A DNA stretch of 64,000 nt from Flavobacterium succinicans LMG 10402 (lineage in GTDB: Bacteria; Bacteroidota; Bacteroidia; Flavobacteriales; Flavobacteriaceae). The position numbers were made by a program, and so were the translations under genes. The notes under the pieces are model-generated. The model saw only the letters and a list, made by a program, of their open reading frames with translations. It was not told where the DNA came from and ran no database searches. This document shows positions 52,575 to 62,449 of the stretch, in pieces (positions within the stretch are counted from its first letter, which is position 1; every line of letters begins with the position of its first letter). The DNA lies in assembly GCF_000611675.1 (NCBI RefSeq), contig NZ_JATV01000004.1, forward strand, positions 62,001 through 126,000. Direction: 5' to 3'.

Positions 52575-53755
52575 ATTACATTTTCAGTTATTAATTGCTG
52601 GATTTGTTGTTCCAAATCAAATTCTTTTTGGGCAGTGGCGAATATTTCTTTTTTCATCAGTTGAATGTTGGACTTTCCAGTATCTGAAATTTTGACTAAA
52701 ACCGAATTCAAGTTTTTAAAATCACCGACCGGAGCCACCCAACCTAATTTGTTTTCATGGACAATGGTTTCGCCTTCGCCGCCACCAAAGTAGAGAACGG
52801 GAAATCCTAAAGCACCATATTCAAAAATTTTGGAAGGAACGGAACCATATATTCTTGTTTTTAAAGGAATAATTGCAATGTCAAAACTCTTTAGTTTTTC
52901 GTGTAATAGGTGACGATCTAGCATTCCATGAAAAATTATTTTTTTATCAGGATTTTTTTCCAAGAAGTCTTCAAGTGCTAGTTTTTCGGCACCATCTCCA
53001 AAAATGTGTAATTCGACGTTGAGTCCCTCTAGCTTTATTTTTTGGCACAATTCTAAAACCCCTTGGGCAACACCTAATAATCCTGCGTAAAACAATTTAA
53101 TGGGTTCGTTTACATTGGAATCCATTTGAGTTTCTTCCCTTTGGTGATCGGGAAAGTTACGATATAAATAGCATTTTTTATCTGGAAATTGTTCTTTTAT
53201 ATGCGTGATAATTTCGTTCGATTGTCCCAGAATCACTCCAGCTTTGGCATAAATAAAACGTTCAAAAAACAAGGAAACCTTGTGTGAAACACTTCCTTGT
53301 TTTATTGCTTTTAGCTCAATGGCAGCGGTGGGCCATAAATCGGAAACGTTCAAGAGAATGGTTTTTCGAGTAATCCAAAGTGCCAAAACCGCGACAAACG
53401 AAAGCAAGAGCGGAGGCGATTGTACGATGACTTTTTGAGGTGTTTTTTTGAAGAGTAGATTCAAAAAAAGCATACTCGAAAACGATAAAACTGAGAGTGT
53501 TCTCTTGAAGATGTTTTTGCTTACACTCGGATAAATCCAAAGACGTTTGACGGTAATGTTTTGCCTGTTTTCTACAACCGAAAATTTACCTTTATACTCA
53601 GGAAATAATTCGCCTTTTGGGTAATTTCCCAAAGGACAAAGAACCGTTACTTTATAATTATTTTGACTCAGTTTCAAAGCCAATTGCTCAATTCTATTGG
53701 CGGCGGCTCCTTTTTCTGGCGGATAATAATTGGATATAATGAGAATGTCTTTCAT
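52571..53755 (-). CDS. Glycosyltransferase family 4 protein
   Basis: A 394-residue GT-B enzyme starting at ATG 53755 (MKDILIISNYYPPEKGAAANR), the family-typical start; a 17-codon longer frame is out of the alignment. Later motifs are YAGLLGVAQGVLE and FEYGALGFPVLYFGGGEGE, like WbuB-type fucosamine or rhamnose transferases. Its ATG overlaps the stop codon of the upstream epimerase (TAATG), so translation is coupled. Confidence 0.87.
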   Translation of the reverse strand: MKDILIISNYYPPEKGAAANRIEQLALKLSQNNYKVTVLCPLGNYPKGELFPEYKGKFSVVENRQNITVKRLWIYPSVSKNIFKRTLSVLSFSSMLFLNLLFKKTPQKVIVQSPPLLLSFVAVLALWITRKTILLNVSDLWPTAAIELKAIKQGSVSHKVSLFFERFIYAKAGVILGQSNEIITHIKEQFPDKKCYLYRNFPDHQREETQMDSNVNEPIKLFYAGLLGVAQGVLELCQKIKLEGLNVELHIFGDGAEKLALEDFLEKNPDKKIIFHGMLDRHLLHEKLKSFDIAIIPLKTRIYGSVPSKIFEYGALGFPVLYFGGGEGETIVHENKLGWVAPVGDFKNLNSVLVKISDTGKSNIQLMKKEIFATAQKEFDLEQQIQQLITENVI

Positions 53756-54849
53756 TAGATTTGAAGTAAAATAGCAACAATTCGTTCCGAAGCTTTTCCG
53801 TCCCAAAGCTCAGGAATTCCATATGTTTTTTTAGAAGTACTTTCTTTGTTTAAAAACGCTTCAAAGTGCTTTTCTAGATTTTTTATAGAAGTTCCTACCA
53901 AAGTATTTGTGCCAATGGTTTGGGTTTCGGGACGTTCGGTGTTGTCTCGCATAGTAAAACACGGAATGCCCAAAACGGTTGTTTCTTCTGAAATTCCGCC
54001 TGAATCCGTAATCACAGCAAAACTATTTTTGATGAGAAACATAAAGTTCAAATAACCTTGTGGCTCCACAAAAAGAATGTTTTTTAGATCTAAATTTCTT
54101 TCTCCCAAAATAGCCTTGGTTCGAGGATGAATCGGAAAAATTACTTTTTTATCACCAGCTAATTTATCAATGCCCAAAAGCAATTGAATTAGCGATTGTT
54201 CTTCGTCCACGTTGGAAGGGCGGTGAAGCGTAAGAATGATATAATTTCCATTTTTTAAATTAAATTCTTTCCAAAAAGCAGGTTCCTTTATCCGATTCAA
54301 ATTTTGGTATAAAGTGTCTATCATCACATTGCCCACAAAATGAACTTGAGAGGAATCGACACCAGTTTTTAATAAATTTTCAGATGCTGAAGTGGAAGTT
54401 GTAAAGAAATAATCGGTTATGCTATCGGTTACAATGCGATTGATTTCTTCGGGCATGGTCCAATCGCCAGAACGAATTCCGGCTTCAACATGTGCTACTT
54501 TTCTATTTTGTTTTTTGGCGACAATCGCACAAGCCATCGTCGAATTGACATCGCCCACTACCAATACTAAATCGCAAGGATTGGCCATGACTTCTTTTTC
54601 AAAAGCGATTAGGATGGCTGCCGTTTGTTCTGCTTGCGAACCACTTTTTACCTCTAAATTTGCATTAGGTTTTGGAATATTTAGTTCTTCAAAAAAAGTA
54701 TCACTCAAATTTTTGTCATAATGCTGTCCGGTATGAATTAGCCGATACGATATTTTGTATCCTTCTTTTTGTTTTTTTTCGATTGCTTTTATTAACGGTG
54801 CAATCTTAATGAAGTTGGGTCTTGCTCCTGCAATTATGGTGATTTTCAT
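53755..54849 (-). CDS. wecB: UDP-N-acetylglucosamine 2-epimerase (non-hydrolysing)
   Basis: A 364-residue enzyme, starting at ATG 54849 (MKITIIAGARPNFIKIAPL). It interconverts UDP-GlcNAc and UDP-ManNAc. Motifs are TGQHYDKNLSDTFFEEL, VVGDVNSTMACAIVAKK and HVEAGIRSGDWTMPEEINR, all conserved, and TDSGGISEETTVLGIP. Length is normal. The related UDP-GlcNAc C4/C6 enzymes are excluded by these motifs. Confidence 0.92.
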   Translation of the reverse strand: MKITIIAGARPNFIKIAPLIKAIEKKQKEGYKISYRLIHTGQHYDKNLSDTFFEELNIPKPNANLEVKSGSQAEQTAAILIAFEKEVMANPCDLVLVVGDVNSTMACAIVAKKQNRKVAHVEAGIRSGDWTMPEEINRIVTDSITDYFFTTSTSASENLLKTGVDSSQVHFVGNVMIDTLYQNLNRIKEPAFWKEFNLKNGNYIILTLHRPSNVDEEQSLIQLLLGIDKLAGDKKVIFPIHPRTKAILGERNLDLKNILFVEPQGYLNFMFLIKNSFAVITDSGGISEETTVLGIPCFTMRDNTERPETQTIGTNTLVGTSIKNLEKHFEAFLNKESTSKKTYGIPELWDGKASERIVAILLQI

Positions 54850-54856
54850 TTTTTGT

Positions 54857-55384
54857 CTATTTTTTATACCCAATCGTTGTTTTCTTTGGTTCGTTCTCTT
54901 TTTTCTCAGTCAACTCATCCAAATACGAAAAAACCAATTCAATATTCTTGTCGTGATTTTCTAGTTTTTTCTGAATCTGCAGGATGTCTATTTTTAGCTC
55001 CGTAGTGTCCAAAAGCATTTGTCTTACTTTGGCAAAGATGCGCATAATTTGGATATTCACCTGAATGGCTTTATCGCTTTTTAATATACTCGATAACATT
55101 AAAACACCGTGTTCGGTGAAAGCCATCGGTAAATAGCGCAAGCCCATCTTATCCGAATTGGAGATCACAAATTGTGACCTCCAATTTTCAAACTCTGATT
55201 TAGTAAGCTCAAACATAAAATCTTCTGGAAACCGTGATATATTTCTTTTTACAGCTTGCTTTAAAACTCTAGTTTCAATCCCGTAAAGTGTAGCCAAATC
55301 ACGATCCAGCATCACTTTTTGGTTACGGATAAAGTATATTTTGTTAGCAATAGTTTCTTCCGAAAGTAGCTAATTGATAGTCAT
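54857..55384 (-). pseudogene. ORF6N domain gene with an early in-frame stop codon
   Basis: From ATG 55384 the frame reads MTIN, then TAG (55370-55372), then LLSEETIANKIYFIRNQKV, MLDRDLATLYGIETRVLKQ and a complete ORF6N domain ending near residue 100 of the later part. The sequence after the stop is the usual N-terminus of the family, so a glutamine codon has probably become TAG. A shorter product could start at GTG 55315 or the adjacent ATG 55312 (about 151 residues), lacking the first strand. ORF6N is a phage-type DNA-binding domain. The gene interrupts the glycan locus and lies 7 bases upstream of the wecB start. Confidence 0.8.
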
Positions 55385-55416
55385 AGGTTCTCTTTTGAAA
55401 ACACAAATATACGATT

Positions 55417-56736
55417 TTATTTACTTTTTAAAAATGAAGTAAACTGCTTCAATTTGCCACGTTGACTCCGTTCAAGTTTTTCTTTTCGAATGAAACTAAA
55501 AATTAATCCACTTTCTAAATACAAGGCTATCGCACTTTCAATTTTTTGAATTTGTGCTGTGGTCAAATCGGTTTGGCTTACATATTCAATTTCAAACGAA
55601 TCGATTTGGGTTTGTTTGATGATAAATTCTTTGATAGTACCGTCGTCTTCTATGATGCTTTTGGTTACATAATAAAAAGTCAGTCCTGGTGATTTTTTTC
55701 CACTTGGTAATTGAGCCACATCATTGGTTCGCCCAATTAGTTGTTTGAGAATAGGTTTTTTTGGAGTGCTTTTTTTATCCAAAACACCAATGTCACCCAA
55801 GTCATAGCGAATAAAAGGATGCGCTTTATTGAAAAGAGAAGTAATCACAATTCGTCCAGGAGTTCCATTCGGAACCACTTGATTGTTTTCGTCCAAAATT
55901 TCTACAAACAAGGTTTCAGCGTTGACTTGCCATTCTCCATCTTGATTTTGAAAAGCAATCAAATCCAACTCAGAGGCACCGTATTCATTAACTACTGGGA
56001 TTCCAAATTGCTTTTCTAATAAGGTTTTGTCTTCCGGGAAAAGCATTTCTGAAGTGACTACACACACCTTCAGCGTTGGACAAATCGTTTTGAGCACTAT
56101 GTTTTTTTGCTGTAAAAATTTGGCAAACAAAACAATAGAAGAAGTATAGCCATTGATATAATCGAATTTTTTGGTCTCGAATGGTTTCAAAAATCCTTCT
56201 AAAATGGTATCCGATAAATCAAAAATCGGAAAGCGATAGCGATGACTCAAAAAGTCTTTGAGTCGTTCTTTTCTATACCCCAAAAAATCCATCGGAATGC
56301 CGTAAAATCGGGCTTGATACGAGCTGTTAAAATCGATACCGTGCCAACCGAATCGTGTAATATTCGATGCCCAAGTTAGCGCATGGGCGTATTTGTCTTT
56401 GGCAAAAACAAAAGGAGTTCCACTTGAGCCGGAGGTTTTATTGAGATAAACATTTTTGGTTGTAAAGCCTTTCGACAAACGTTCTGCCAATGGTTTTTGA
56501 AGATGATGTTTGTTCAAAACAGGTAAATCGTTCCAGTTTTCAATGATTGTTTTGCCAACCAATGTTTTATAAAAAGCATTGTTCTCTATATGATACGCCA
56601 CAATTTCCTTCTTTTTTTTGGCTAAAAAGACCTGGTGTTCGGCATCGGATAATTTAAAAATGGTATCCAATTCCAATTCTGCTTCACGAATTGGGAAACC
56701 ATTAAGTCGAAGGGTTAAATTAAAAAGACGAAACAT
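55417..56736 (-). CDS. Phenylacetate-CoA-ligase-like (CapK family) adenylating enzyme
   Basis: A 439-residue AMP-forming ligase, starting at ATG 56736 (MFRLFNLTLRLNG). The nucleotide motif is LNKTSGSSGTPFVFAKDK; later motifs NEYGASELDLIAFQN and IRYDLGDIGVLD are conserved in CapK-type enzymes. These occur in capsule clusters and are thought to activate a carboxyl group for glycan or lipid modification. The substrate is unknown. Confidence 0.85.
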   Translation of the reverse strand: MFRLFNLTLRLNGFPIREAELELDTIFKLSDAEHQVFLAKKKKEIVAYHIENNAFYKTLVGKTIIENWNDLPVLNKHHLQKPLAERLSKGFTTKNVYLNKTSGSSGTPFVFAKDKYAHALTWASNITRFGWHGIDFNSSYQARFYGIPMDFLGYRKERLKDFLSHRYRFPIFDLSDTILEGFLKPFETKKFDYINGYTSSIVLFAKFLQQKNIVLKTICPTLKVCVVTSEMLFPEDKTLLEKQFGIPVVNEYGASELDLIAFQNQDGEWQVNAETLFVEILDENNQVVPNGTPGRIVITSLFNKAHPFIRYDLGDIGVLDKKSTPKKPILKQLIGRTNDVAQLPSGKKSPGLTFYYVTKSIIEDDGTIKEFIIKQTQIDSFEIEYVSQTDLTTAQIQKIESAIALYLESGLIFSFIRKEKLERSQRGKLKQFTSFLKSK

Positions 56737-56833
56737 TGCATAAAATTTTATCAAAAATAAACTATCTAAGTGGGCATCGGTAGATATACACGAACTTTTT
56801 ACAATTAAATTATTTTTTACGTTCAAAAGCAAT

Positions 56834-56841
56834 TATTTTTG
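56834..56841 (+). promoter_or_regulatory. Candidate -7 element of purD
   Basis: TATTTTTG matches TAnnTTTG, 48 bases before the purD ATG at 56890. It makes the frame start at 56839 unlikely. Confidence 0.5.
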
Positions 56842-56889
56842 CATCACTTCTTTAAAAGGAGAAAAATCAACACAATAAACCACTACAAC

Positions 56890-58164
56890 ATGAATATTTT
56901 ACTATTAGGTTCCGGCGGAAGAGAACACGCTTTTGCTTGGAAAATGACTCAAAGTCCACTTTGTGACACGCTATTTGTGGCGCCTGGAAATGCAGGAACA
57001 GCAACGATAGCAACCAATTTAGATTTTAGCGCTACAGATTTTGAAGCCATCAAAGCCGTAGTGATAAAAGAAAACATAGAAATGGTAGTCGTAGGGCCAG
57101 AAGACCCATTAGTAAAAGGCGTGTATGATTTCTTTTTGAATGATGCCGATTTAAAACACATCCCTGTTATTGGCCCATCAAAAGTGGGAGCACAACTAGA
57201 AGGAAGTAAGGAATTTGCTAAAGAATTCATGATGAAGCATCAAGTTCCTACTGCAGCTTACGATAGTTTTACAGCCGAAACAGTAGAAAAAGGGTGCGAA
57301 TTTTTAGCGACACTTCAACCGCCATACGTTCTTAAAGCCGATGGATTAGCTGCTGGAAAAGGCGTTTTAATTATTCAGGATTTAGCCGAAGCCCAAACCG
57401 AATTACGTAACATGTTGGTAGGTCAAAAATTTGGCGCTGCAAGTTCAAAAGTAGTTATCGAGGAATTTTTGGACGGAATTGAATTGAGTTGTTTTGTATT
57501 AACCGATGGTAAAAGCTACAAAATTTTGCCCACCGCCAAAGATTACAAACGCATTGGTGAAGGGGACACGGGATTGAACACTGGCGGAATGGGAGCGGTT
57601 TCTCCTGTGCCTTATGTAGATGATGTTTTGATGGAAAAAATTGAAACGCGAATTGTACAACCTACCATTGCTGGTTTGCAAAAAGATGGCATTCCGTACA
57701 AAGGTTTTGTGTTTATTGGTTTGATTAACGTGAATAACGAACCGATTGTGATTGAGTATAATGTTCGTATGGGGGATCCAGAAACAGAAGTTGTTATTCC
57801 TCGATTGAAGTCAGATTTAGTGGAGTTGTTTTTGGCAGTAGCCAATGAAAAACTAGACGAATTCAATTTAGAAGTTGATGAAAGAAGCGCTACTACCGTG
57901 ATGATAGTTTCAGGAGGTTATCCAGAAGATTTCGAGAAAGGGAAAGTAATTTCAGGATTAGAAAAAGTTGAAAACTCTATTGTTTTTCATGCGGGTACCA
58001 AATTAGACAACGGAGCTGTTGTTACTAATGGTGGTCGAGTAATGGCCATTACTTCTTACGGAAACAATTTTCAAGAAGCTTTGCAGCAATCTTATGACAA
58101 TGTATCTAAAATTCAATTCGAGAAAATGAATTATAGAAAAGACATCGGATTCGATTTGATCTAG
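56890..58164 (+). CDS. purD: Phosphoribosylamine--glycine ligase
   Basis: A 424-residue ATP-grasp enzyme of purine synthesis that joins glycine to phosphoribosylamine. Starts [19 protein letters not shown]. The ATP-grasp motifs are [27 protein letters not shown] and [14 protein letters not shown]. Length is standard. It heads the conserved purD-upp region and has a strong terminator. Confidence 0.95.
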   Translation: MNILLLGSGGREHAFAWKMTQSPLCDTLFVAPGNAGTATIATNLDFSATDFEAIKAVVIKENIEMVVVGPEDPLVKGVYDFFLNDADLKHIPVIGPSKVGAQLEGSKEFAKEFMMKHQVPTAAYDSFTAETVEKGCEFLATLQPPYVLKADGLAAGKGVLIIQDLAEAQTELRNMLVGQKFGAASSKVVIEEFLDGIELSCFVLTDGKSYKILPTAKDYKRIGEGDTGLNTGGMGAVSPVPYVDDVLMEKIETRIVQPTIAGLQKDGIPYKGFVFIGLINVNNEPIVIEYNVRMGDPETEVVIPRLKSDLVELFLAVANEKLDEFNLEVDERSATTVMIVSGGYPEDFEKGKVISGLEKVENSIVFHAGTKLDNGAVVTNGGRVMAITSYGNNFQEALQQSYDNVSKIQFEKMNYRKDIGFDLI

Positions 58165-58179
58165 AAATAATGATACAAC

Positions 58180-58216
58180 AAAGCCCAGTAATGTCAATAA
58201 CTACTGGGCTTTTTTT
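58180..58216 (+). terminator. Terminator of purD
   Basis: Stem AAAGCCCAGTA / TACTGGGCTTT with an 11-base loop, then a T run, 15 bases past the purD stop. Confidence 0.85.
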
Positions 58217-58245
58217 ATTTTAGATCTTAAAAAAAGAAGCGGTTC

Positions 58246-58476
58246 TTATTTTAAGAAAGAATGTGCTGTTGTGTCTTGATTTTCAGTTCCTGCTTCATCA
58301 AAAATTTGTAATTGCTTGATCCAATACACCATGGCAGCAGCACAAATGATCATAAATACCCAGTTGATCGTGTTGGCACCAAACCAAGAAATAAGCTCTA
58401 AATCACGTAACCAATCCAATGGTTTTAATAAAATGTCTACAAATAAAAATTGTATGGCTTCAAAAAATGCTTTCAT
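58246..58476 (-). CDS. DUF6341 family small membrane protein
   Basis: A 76-residue protein (MKAFFEAIQFLFVDILLKP) with one clear helix (NWVFMIICAAAMVYWI) and a polar tail. The sequence fits the flavobacterial DUF6341 family as I remember it, including its place between purD and the DUF6427 gene. Function is unknown. Confidence 0.8.
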   Translation of the reverse strand: MKAFFEAIQFLFVDILLKPLDWLRDLELISWFGANTINWVFMIICAAAMVYWIKQLQIFDEAGTENQDTTAHSFLK

Positions 58477-58623
58477 AATAGTATGATATTTAATAATATA
58501 TTTTGGTTTTGTTAGTTTGAAAGAAACTGGTCCATCAAATATTCTAATAATCTTTGGTCGCTTGCGTCCTTCGTTTTTTAAACATGTATTATATTTACAG
58601 TCACAAAAGTATAAAATATCCTT

Positions 58624-59553
58624 ATGATTACAAGTGTTTTTAAAAAATCTACTCCATTAAATTATTCGCTAGTAGCAATATTGATGTTGTTTTTCTTTTT
58701 AGTGTATCAATCTCAAGAAATAGCTAGCCTTAATTCTGTAGTATTGATTACAGAAAAAGTATTTGTATTCTTATTTTTGATAGGCACACTTTTTATTACC
58801 AATTTTATTTCTAAAAAGAACGGATTGAGCAAAGACAGTACCTACACGGTTTTATTTTTCTTTTTGTTCCTTCTTTTTATACCCTCGATATTCAATAATC
58901 TAAAGCTTGTTGTAACTAATTTGTTATTGCTTCTCGGCCTTCGTCGCTTACTTTCATTACAGTCCTTGAAAGCAGCTAAAGAAAAAATATTTGATGCGTC
59001 ACTTTGGATATTGTTGGCCTCTATCGTTCAACCTTGGTGTATATTGTTGCTGTTGTTGGTTTTTATTTCCGTATTTTTTCATGTTTCCAATGATTATAGA
59101 AATTGGGTGGTGCCATTTATTGCGTTGTTAGCCGTGTCTATTGGTTTTTTGGTTTTCATCACTATTCAAGAAACTACCGTTCAAGAATTTTGGCTAGACA
59201 AGTTGTATGTGGATCTTTCTCTGAATTATTTCACCAACATTTATCAAAATTGGGCTTTTTCTATATTGGTTACTATAGCCCTTTTTTTCTTGGTAATCAT
59301 GTTGTTTTCTTATGGTAGTAAACCACAATTACTACATAGTTCCTATAAAAAAATCATTGCATTTTTTGTATTGGCTTTGGCTGTTTTTTTTCTGTCGCCT
59401 GGCAAGAATAACGAGTTGTTGTTGTTTACTTTCGCACCATTGTCCATAATGGCGAACAACGCATTAGAAGTTTTTCAACAAAAGTTAAAGCAAGAAATGA
59501 TATTAGGAGTGTTAATGCTATGCAGCTTGGTACTTTTTTTCACGCAAGTATAA
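58624..59553 (+). CDS. DUF6427 family polytopic membrane protein
   Basis: A 309-residue protein with about nine hydrophobic helices (starting MITSVFKKSTPLNYSLVAIL). It fits the DUF6427 family of flavobacteria in sequence style and location. Function is unknown. Confidence 0.75.
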   Translation: MITSVFKKSTPLNYSLVAILMLFFFLVYQSQEIASLNSVVLITEKVFVFLFLIGTLFITNFISKKNGLSKDSTYTVLFFFLFLLFIPSIFNNLKLVVTNLLLLLGLRRLLSLQSLKAAKEKIFDASLWILLASIVQPWCILLLLLVFISVFFHVSNDYRNWVVPFIALLAVSIGFLVFITIQETTVQEFWLDKLYVDLSLNYFTNIYQNWAFSILVTIALFFLVIMLFSYGSKPQLLHSSYKKIIAFFVLALAVFFLSPGKNNELLLFTFAPLSIMANNALEVFQQKLKQEMILGVLMLCSLVLFFTQV

Positions 59554-59635
59554 TTCCTTTAACGCTATACCAAACCATATATTTTTTTAATCTCAATAGT
59601 TGGGCTTTACCACAAGGGTCGGGCTCTTACGTTAC

Positions 59636-59671
59636 AATCTTTTTGAGGTAGAAAAAGCCTCAAAAAGGATT
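59636..59671. repeat. Hairpin element between DUF6427 and upp
   Basis: AATCTTTTTGAGG and CCTCAAAAAGGATT pair with one bulge. Flanked by GGGCTTTACC and CGGGCTC, it looks like a dispersed intergenic element. It may also serve as terminator for the convergent genes, though the T run is within the stem. Confidence 0.5.
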
Positions 59672-59763
59672 TTCACTGCAAACGAAGTTCACTGAATTCC
59701 TATGAAAATAGTATGAGTGAAGTAATCCCTAACGCAAAAGGTTGCATCCAATAGCATTGCGTT

Positions 59764-60417
59764 TTATAATTTAACGCCATAGGCCAAATCGCCAGCATCA
59801 CCCAATCCAGGAACGATATAACTTTTTTCGTTTAACTTTTCGTCTATAGAGCCCACCCATAAATGACAATTGCTTGGCAAATGTTCTTTTAAGTAAGCAA
59901 TTCCTTCAGGCGCAGCAATAACCACCGCAATGTGAACCGACGACGGGTTTTTAGTCGCCATTATTTTTTTGTACACAGCTACAATCGATTGTCCGGTGGC
60001 CAACATCGGATCCACTAATACTACGGTTTTTTGATCAATGTCGGCTATGGCTTGGTATTCGACTAAAATATCAAAGTAATCATCATTATTCGGATGATGA
60101 CGATAAGCAGAAATAAATCCATTTTCTGCGGCATCAAAATAGTTCAAAAAACCATTGTGTAAGGTCAATCCCGCTCTTAAAATAGAACAAATAACCACAG
60201 GATCTTTTATAGCTGTTGTTGATTTTATTCCCAAAGGCGTTGGAATAGTTACGGATTCATAGGGAAGAATTTTACTCAATTCATAGGCCATGATTTCGCC
60301 AATGCGTTCTATATTTCTTCGAAAACGCATGCTGTCTTTTTGAACATCAACAGCTCTAATTTGTGCCAAAAAATGATTTAAAACACTATTGGATTCTGAT
60401 AAATTATGAATTTGCAT
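59764..60417 (-). CDS. upp: Uracil phosphoribosyltransferase
   Basis: A 217-residue enzyme of pyrimidine salvage converting uracil and PRPP to UMP. The PRPP-binding loop is VLVDPMLATGQSIVAV near residue 130, and the uracil-binding end is YIVPGLGDAGDLAYGVKL. The C-terminus is standard for the family. Confidence 0.95.
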   Translation of the reverse strand: MQIHNLSESNSVLNHFLAQIRAVDVQKDSMRFRRNIERIGEIMAYELSKILPYESVTIPTPLGIKSTTAIKDPVVICSILRAGLTLHNGFLNYFDAAENGFISAYRHHPNNDDYFDILVEYQAIADIDQKTVVLVDPMLATGQSIVAVYKKIMATKNPSSVHIAVVIAAPEGIAYLKEHLPSNCHLWVGSIDEKLNEKSYIVPGLGDAGDLAYGVKL

Positions 60418-60503
60418 GAGATTCGAATTTGGATTTGAATTTTATTGATATTTTTTATGGTATAAAAGTATAAAAAGTATCTTTGTCTTTTAAATTTATA
60501 AAT

Positions 60504-61109
60504 ATGTTTTCAAAATTAGCGTATTCCGTATTCGAGCAAAGCATCAAAGATTATCATCAATTTGATAGCGTCGATCAACCTATAAACAATCCATTTCCAA
60601 AAGAAAAATTCGAACATTTATTATACTTGAAAAACTGGATTGACACTGTACAATGGCATTATGAAGACATCATCCGTGATCCGAATATCGATCCAGTTGC
60701 AGCTTTGACTTTGAAAAGAAAAATCGATGCTTCGAATCAAGAACGTACCGATATGGTAGAATACATCGATAGTTATTTTCTTCAAAAATACAGCGGTGTA
60801 GCGGTAAAAGATTCAGCAAAAATCAATTCTGAAAGTCCAGCTTGGGCATTTGACCGTTTATCTATTTTGGCTTTGAAAATTTATCATATGAACGAAGAAG
60901 CGACTCGTGCTGAAGCTTCTCAGGAACACAGAGACAATTGTCAAACCAAGTTAAATATTCTTTTAGAACAAAGAACTGATTTGTCTACAGCCATCGACGA
61001 TTTGTTGCAAGATATTGAAAACGGTGACAAATTCATGAAAGTGTACAAGCAAATGAAAATGTACAACGACGATGATTTAAATCCTGTTTTGTATCAAAAT
61101 AAGAAATAA
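60504..61109 (+). CDS. DUF4254 family protein
   Basis: A 201-residue helical protein, starting at ATG 60504 (MFSKLAYSVFEQSIKDYHQ). The motif INNPFPKEKFEHLLYLKNW and a middle rich in RxxxDMVEYID fit DUF4254. The family is paired with glycosyltransferase family 9 genes, as here, and may assist lipopolysaccharide heptosyl transfer. That is inference from neighbourhood. Confidence 0.85.
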   Translation: MFSKLAYSVFEQSIKDYHQFDSVDQPINNPFPKEKFEHLLYLKNWIDTVQWHYEDIIRDPNIDPVAALTLKRKIDASNQERTDMVEYIDSYFLQKYSGVAVKDSAKINSESPAWAFDRLSILALKIYHMNEEATRAEASQEHRDNCQTKLNILLEQRTDLSTAIDDLLQDIENGDKFMKVYKQMKMYNDDDLNPVLYQNKK

Positions 61110-61122
61110 AACAAAATAATGG

Positions 61123-61186
61123 AACCATTAAGAAATTAAGAAAATTTAGCCAAGCTTTATGAACTTACTTTCTTAATGGTTTTTTA
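61123..61186 (+). terminator. Long-loop hairpin after the DUF4254 gene
   Basis: AACCATTAAGAAA (61123-61135) and TTTCTTAATGGTT (61169-61181) pair perfectly around a 33-base loop and are followed by a T run. It may be a weak terminator or an intergenic repeat element; the next gene begins only 15 bases later. Confidence 0.5.
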
Positions 61187-61200
61187 ATGCCTTAGTTCTA

Positions 61201-62235
61201 TTGTCAAAAAAAATTCAACATATCGCGATTATCCGACTTTCGGCTATGGGAGACGTGGCGATGACCGTTCCTGTTATTCGTGCTTTTGCTCAGCAGTATC
61301 CCAAAGTAAAAATTACAATGGTCTCTCGACCTTTTTTTCAACCTTTCTTTGAAGAGATTCCCAACCTTACTTTTTTTGCTTTTGACGAAAAAGTAAAACA
61401 CAAAGGTTTTTTGGGGCTAGTACGTCTTTTTCGTGAGTTGCATTCGCTTAAAATAGATGCTTTCGTAGATTTACACAATGTACTTCGTTCTCAGGTCGTG
61501 CGAACCCTTTTTAGGATATCTGGAAAACAAGTGGTAGCCGTAGATAAAGGCAGAGCTGGCAAAAAAGCCCTAACACGTCCTGAAAATAAGGTTTTCAAAC
61601 CCCTGACCACGATGTTTGAAAGACATCGCCAAGTTTTTAAAGAACTGGGTTTTACTTTAGATTTATCCAATCCTATTTTTCCTGAAAAAGCGGTTTTATC
61701 CGATGAGATCTTGAAAATCATTGGCAATCCGTCTAAAAAATTAATTGGTATTGCTCCTTTTGCACAATATGAATCGAAAGTCTATCCTTTGGACTTAATG
61801 GAGGAAGTCATCGCAAAATTAGCAGCGAATCCAGACCAAACTATTTTGCTTTTTGGTGGAGGGAAAAAAGAAGCGGAGCTATTGGATACCTTGGCAAAAC
61901 CATTTGATAATGTAATTAACATAGCAGGAAGAATAAAGTTTACACAAGAACTACAATTGATTAGTAACCTTGACGTGATGTTGTCTATGGATTCTGGAAA
62001 TGCACATATAGCCGCGATGTTGGGCGTAAAAGTCATTACGCTTTGGGGAGCAACCCATCCTTATGCTGGTTTTTCGCCCTTTAACCAACCTTTAGAAAAT
62101 GCCTTGTTGGCGGATAGAAATTTATTTCCAAAGTTACCTACTTCGGTCTATGGCAATAAAAAAGTAGAAGGCTATGAAGACGCTATGCGTACGATTGCTG
62201 TTGATTCTATTTTAAAAGCTTTGAAATTGCTATAA
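61201..62235 (+). CDS. Glycosyltransferase family 9 protein
   Basis: A 344-residue heptosyltransferase-like GT-B enzyme. It uses a TTG start at 61201 (SKKIQHIAIIRLSAMGDVAM), because no ATG precedes the conserved RLSAMGDV motif. The C-terminal donor-site motif is LSMDSGNAHIAAMLG with GATHPYAGF. It probably adds a core sugar to lipid A. It works beside DUF4254. Confidence 0.88.
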   Translation: MSKKIQHIAIIRLSAMGDVAMTVPVIRAFAQQYPKVKITMVSRPFFQPFFEEIPNLTFFAFDEKVKHKGFLGLVRLFRELHSLKIDAFVDLHNVLRSQVVRTLFRISGKQVVAVDKGRAGKKALTRPENKVFKPLTTMFERHRQVFKELGFTLDLSNPIFPEKAVLSDEILKIIGNPSKKLIGIAPFAQYESKVYPLDLMEEVIAKLAANPDQTILLFGGGKKEAELLDTLAKPFDNVINIAGRIKFTQELQLISNLDVMLSMDSGNAHIAAMLGVKVITLWGATHPYAGFSPFNQPLENALLADRNLFPKLPTSVYGNKKVEGYEDAMRTIAVDSILKALKLL

Positions 62236-62449
62236 GTAAGTAAATTAAGTTGCATTCTTAGTGTTTTATGGAAGGAATAATTTATTAATATTTTAACAAA
62301 TAGTCTTTGGTTAATTAGTGTTAAAAACATTATTTTGGCTCATTGTGAGTTAGCTCTTACAAGTAGAAGTTAAATTAAAGCGAATAGAGTAGTTATAAGG
62401 CATGCTTTGTTATTCGCGAAATTTTAATACAATTAAACAGAAACTATTT

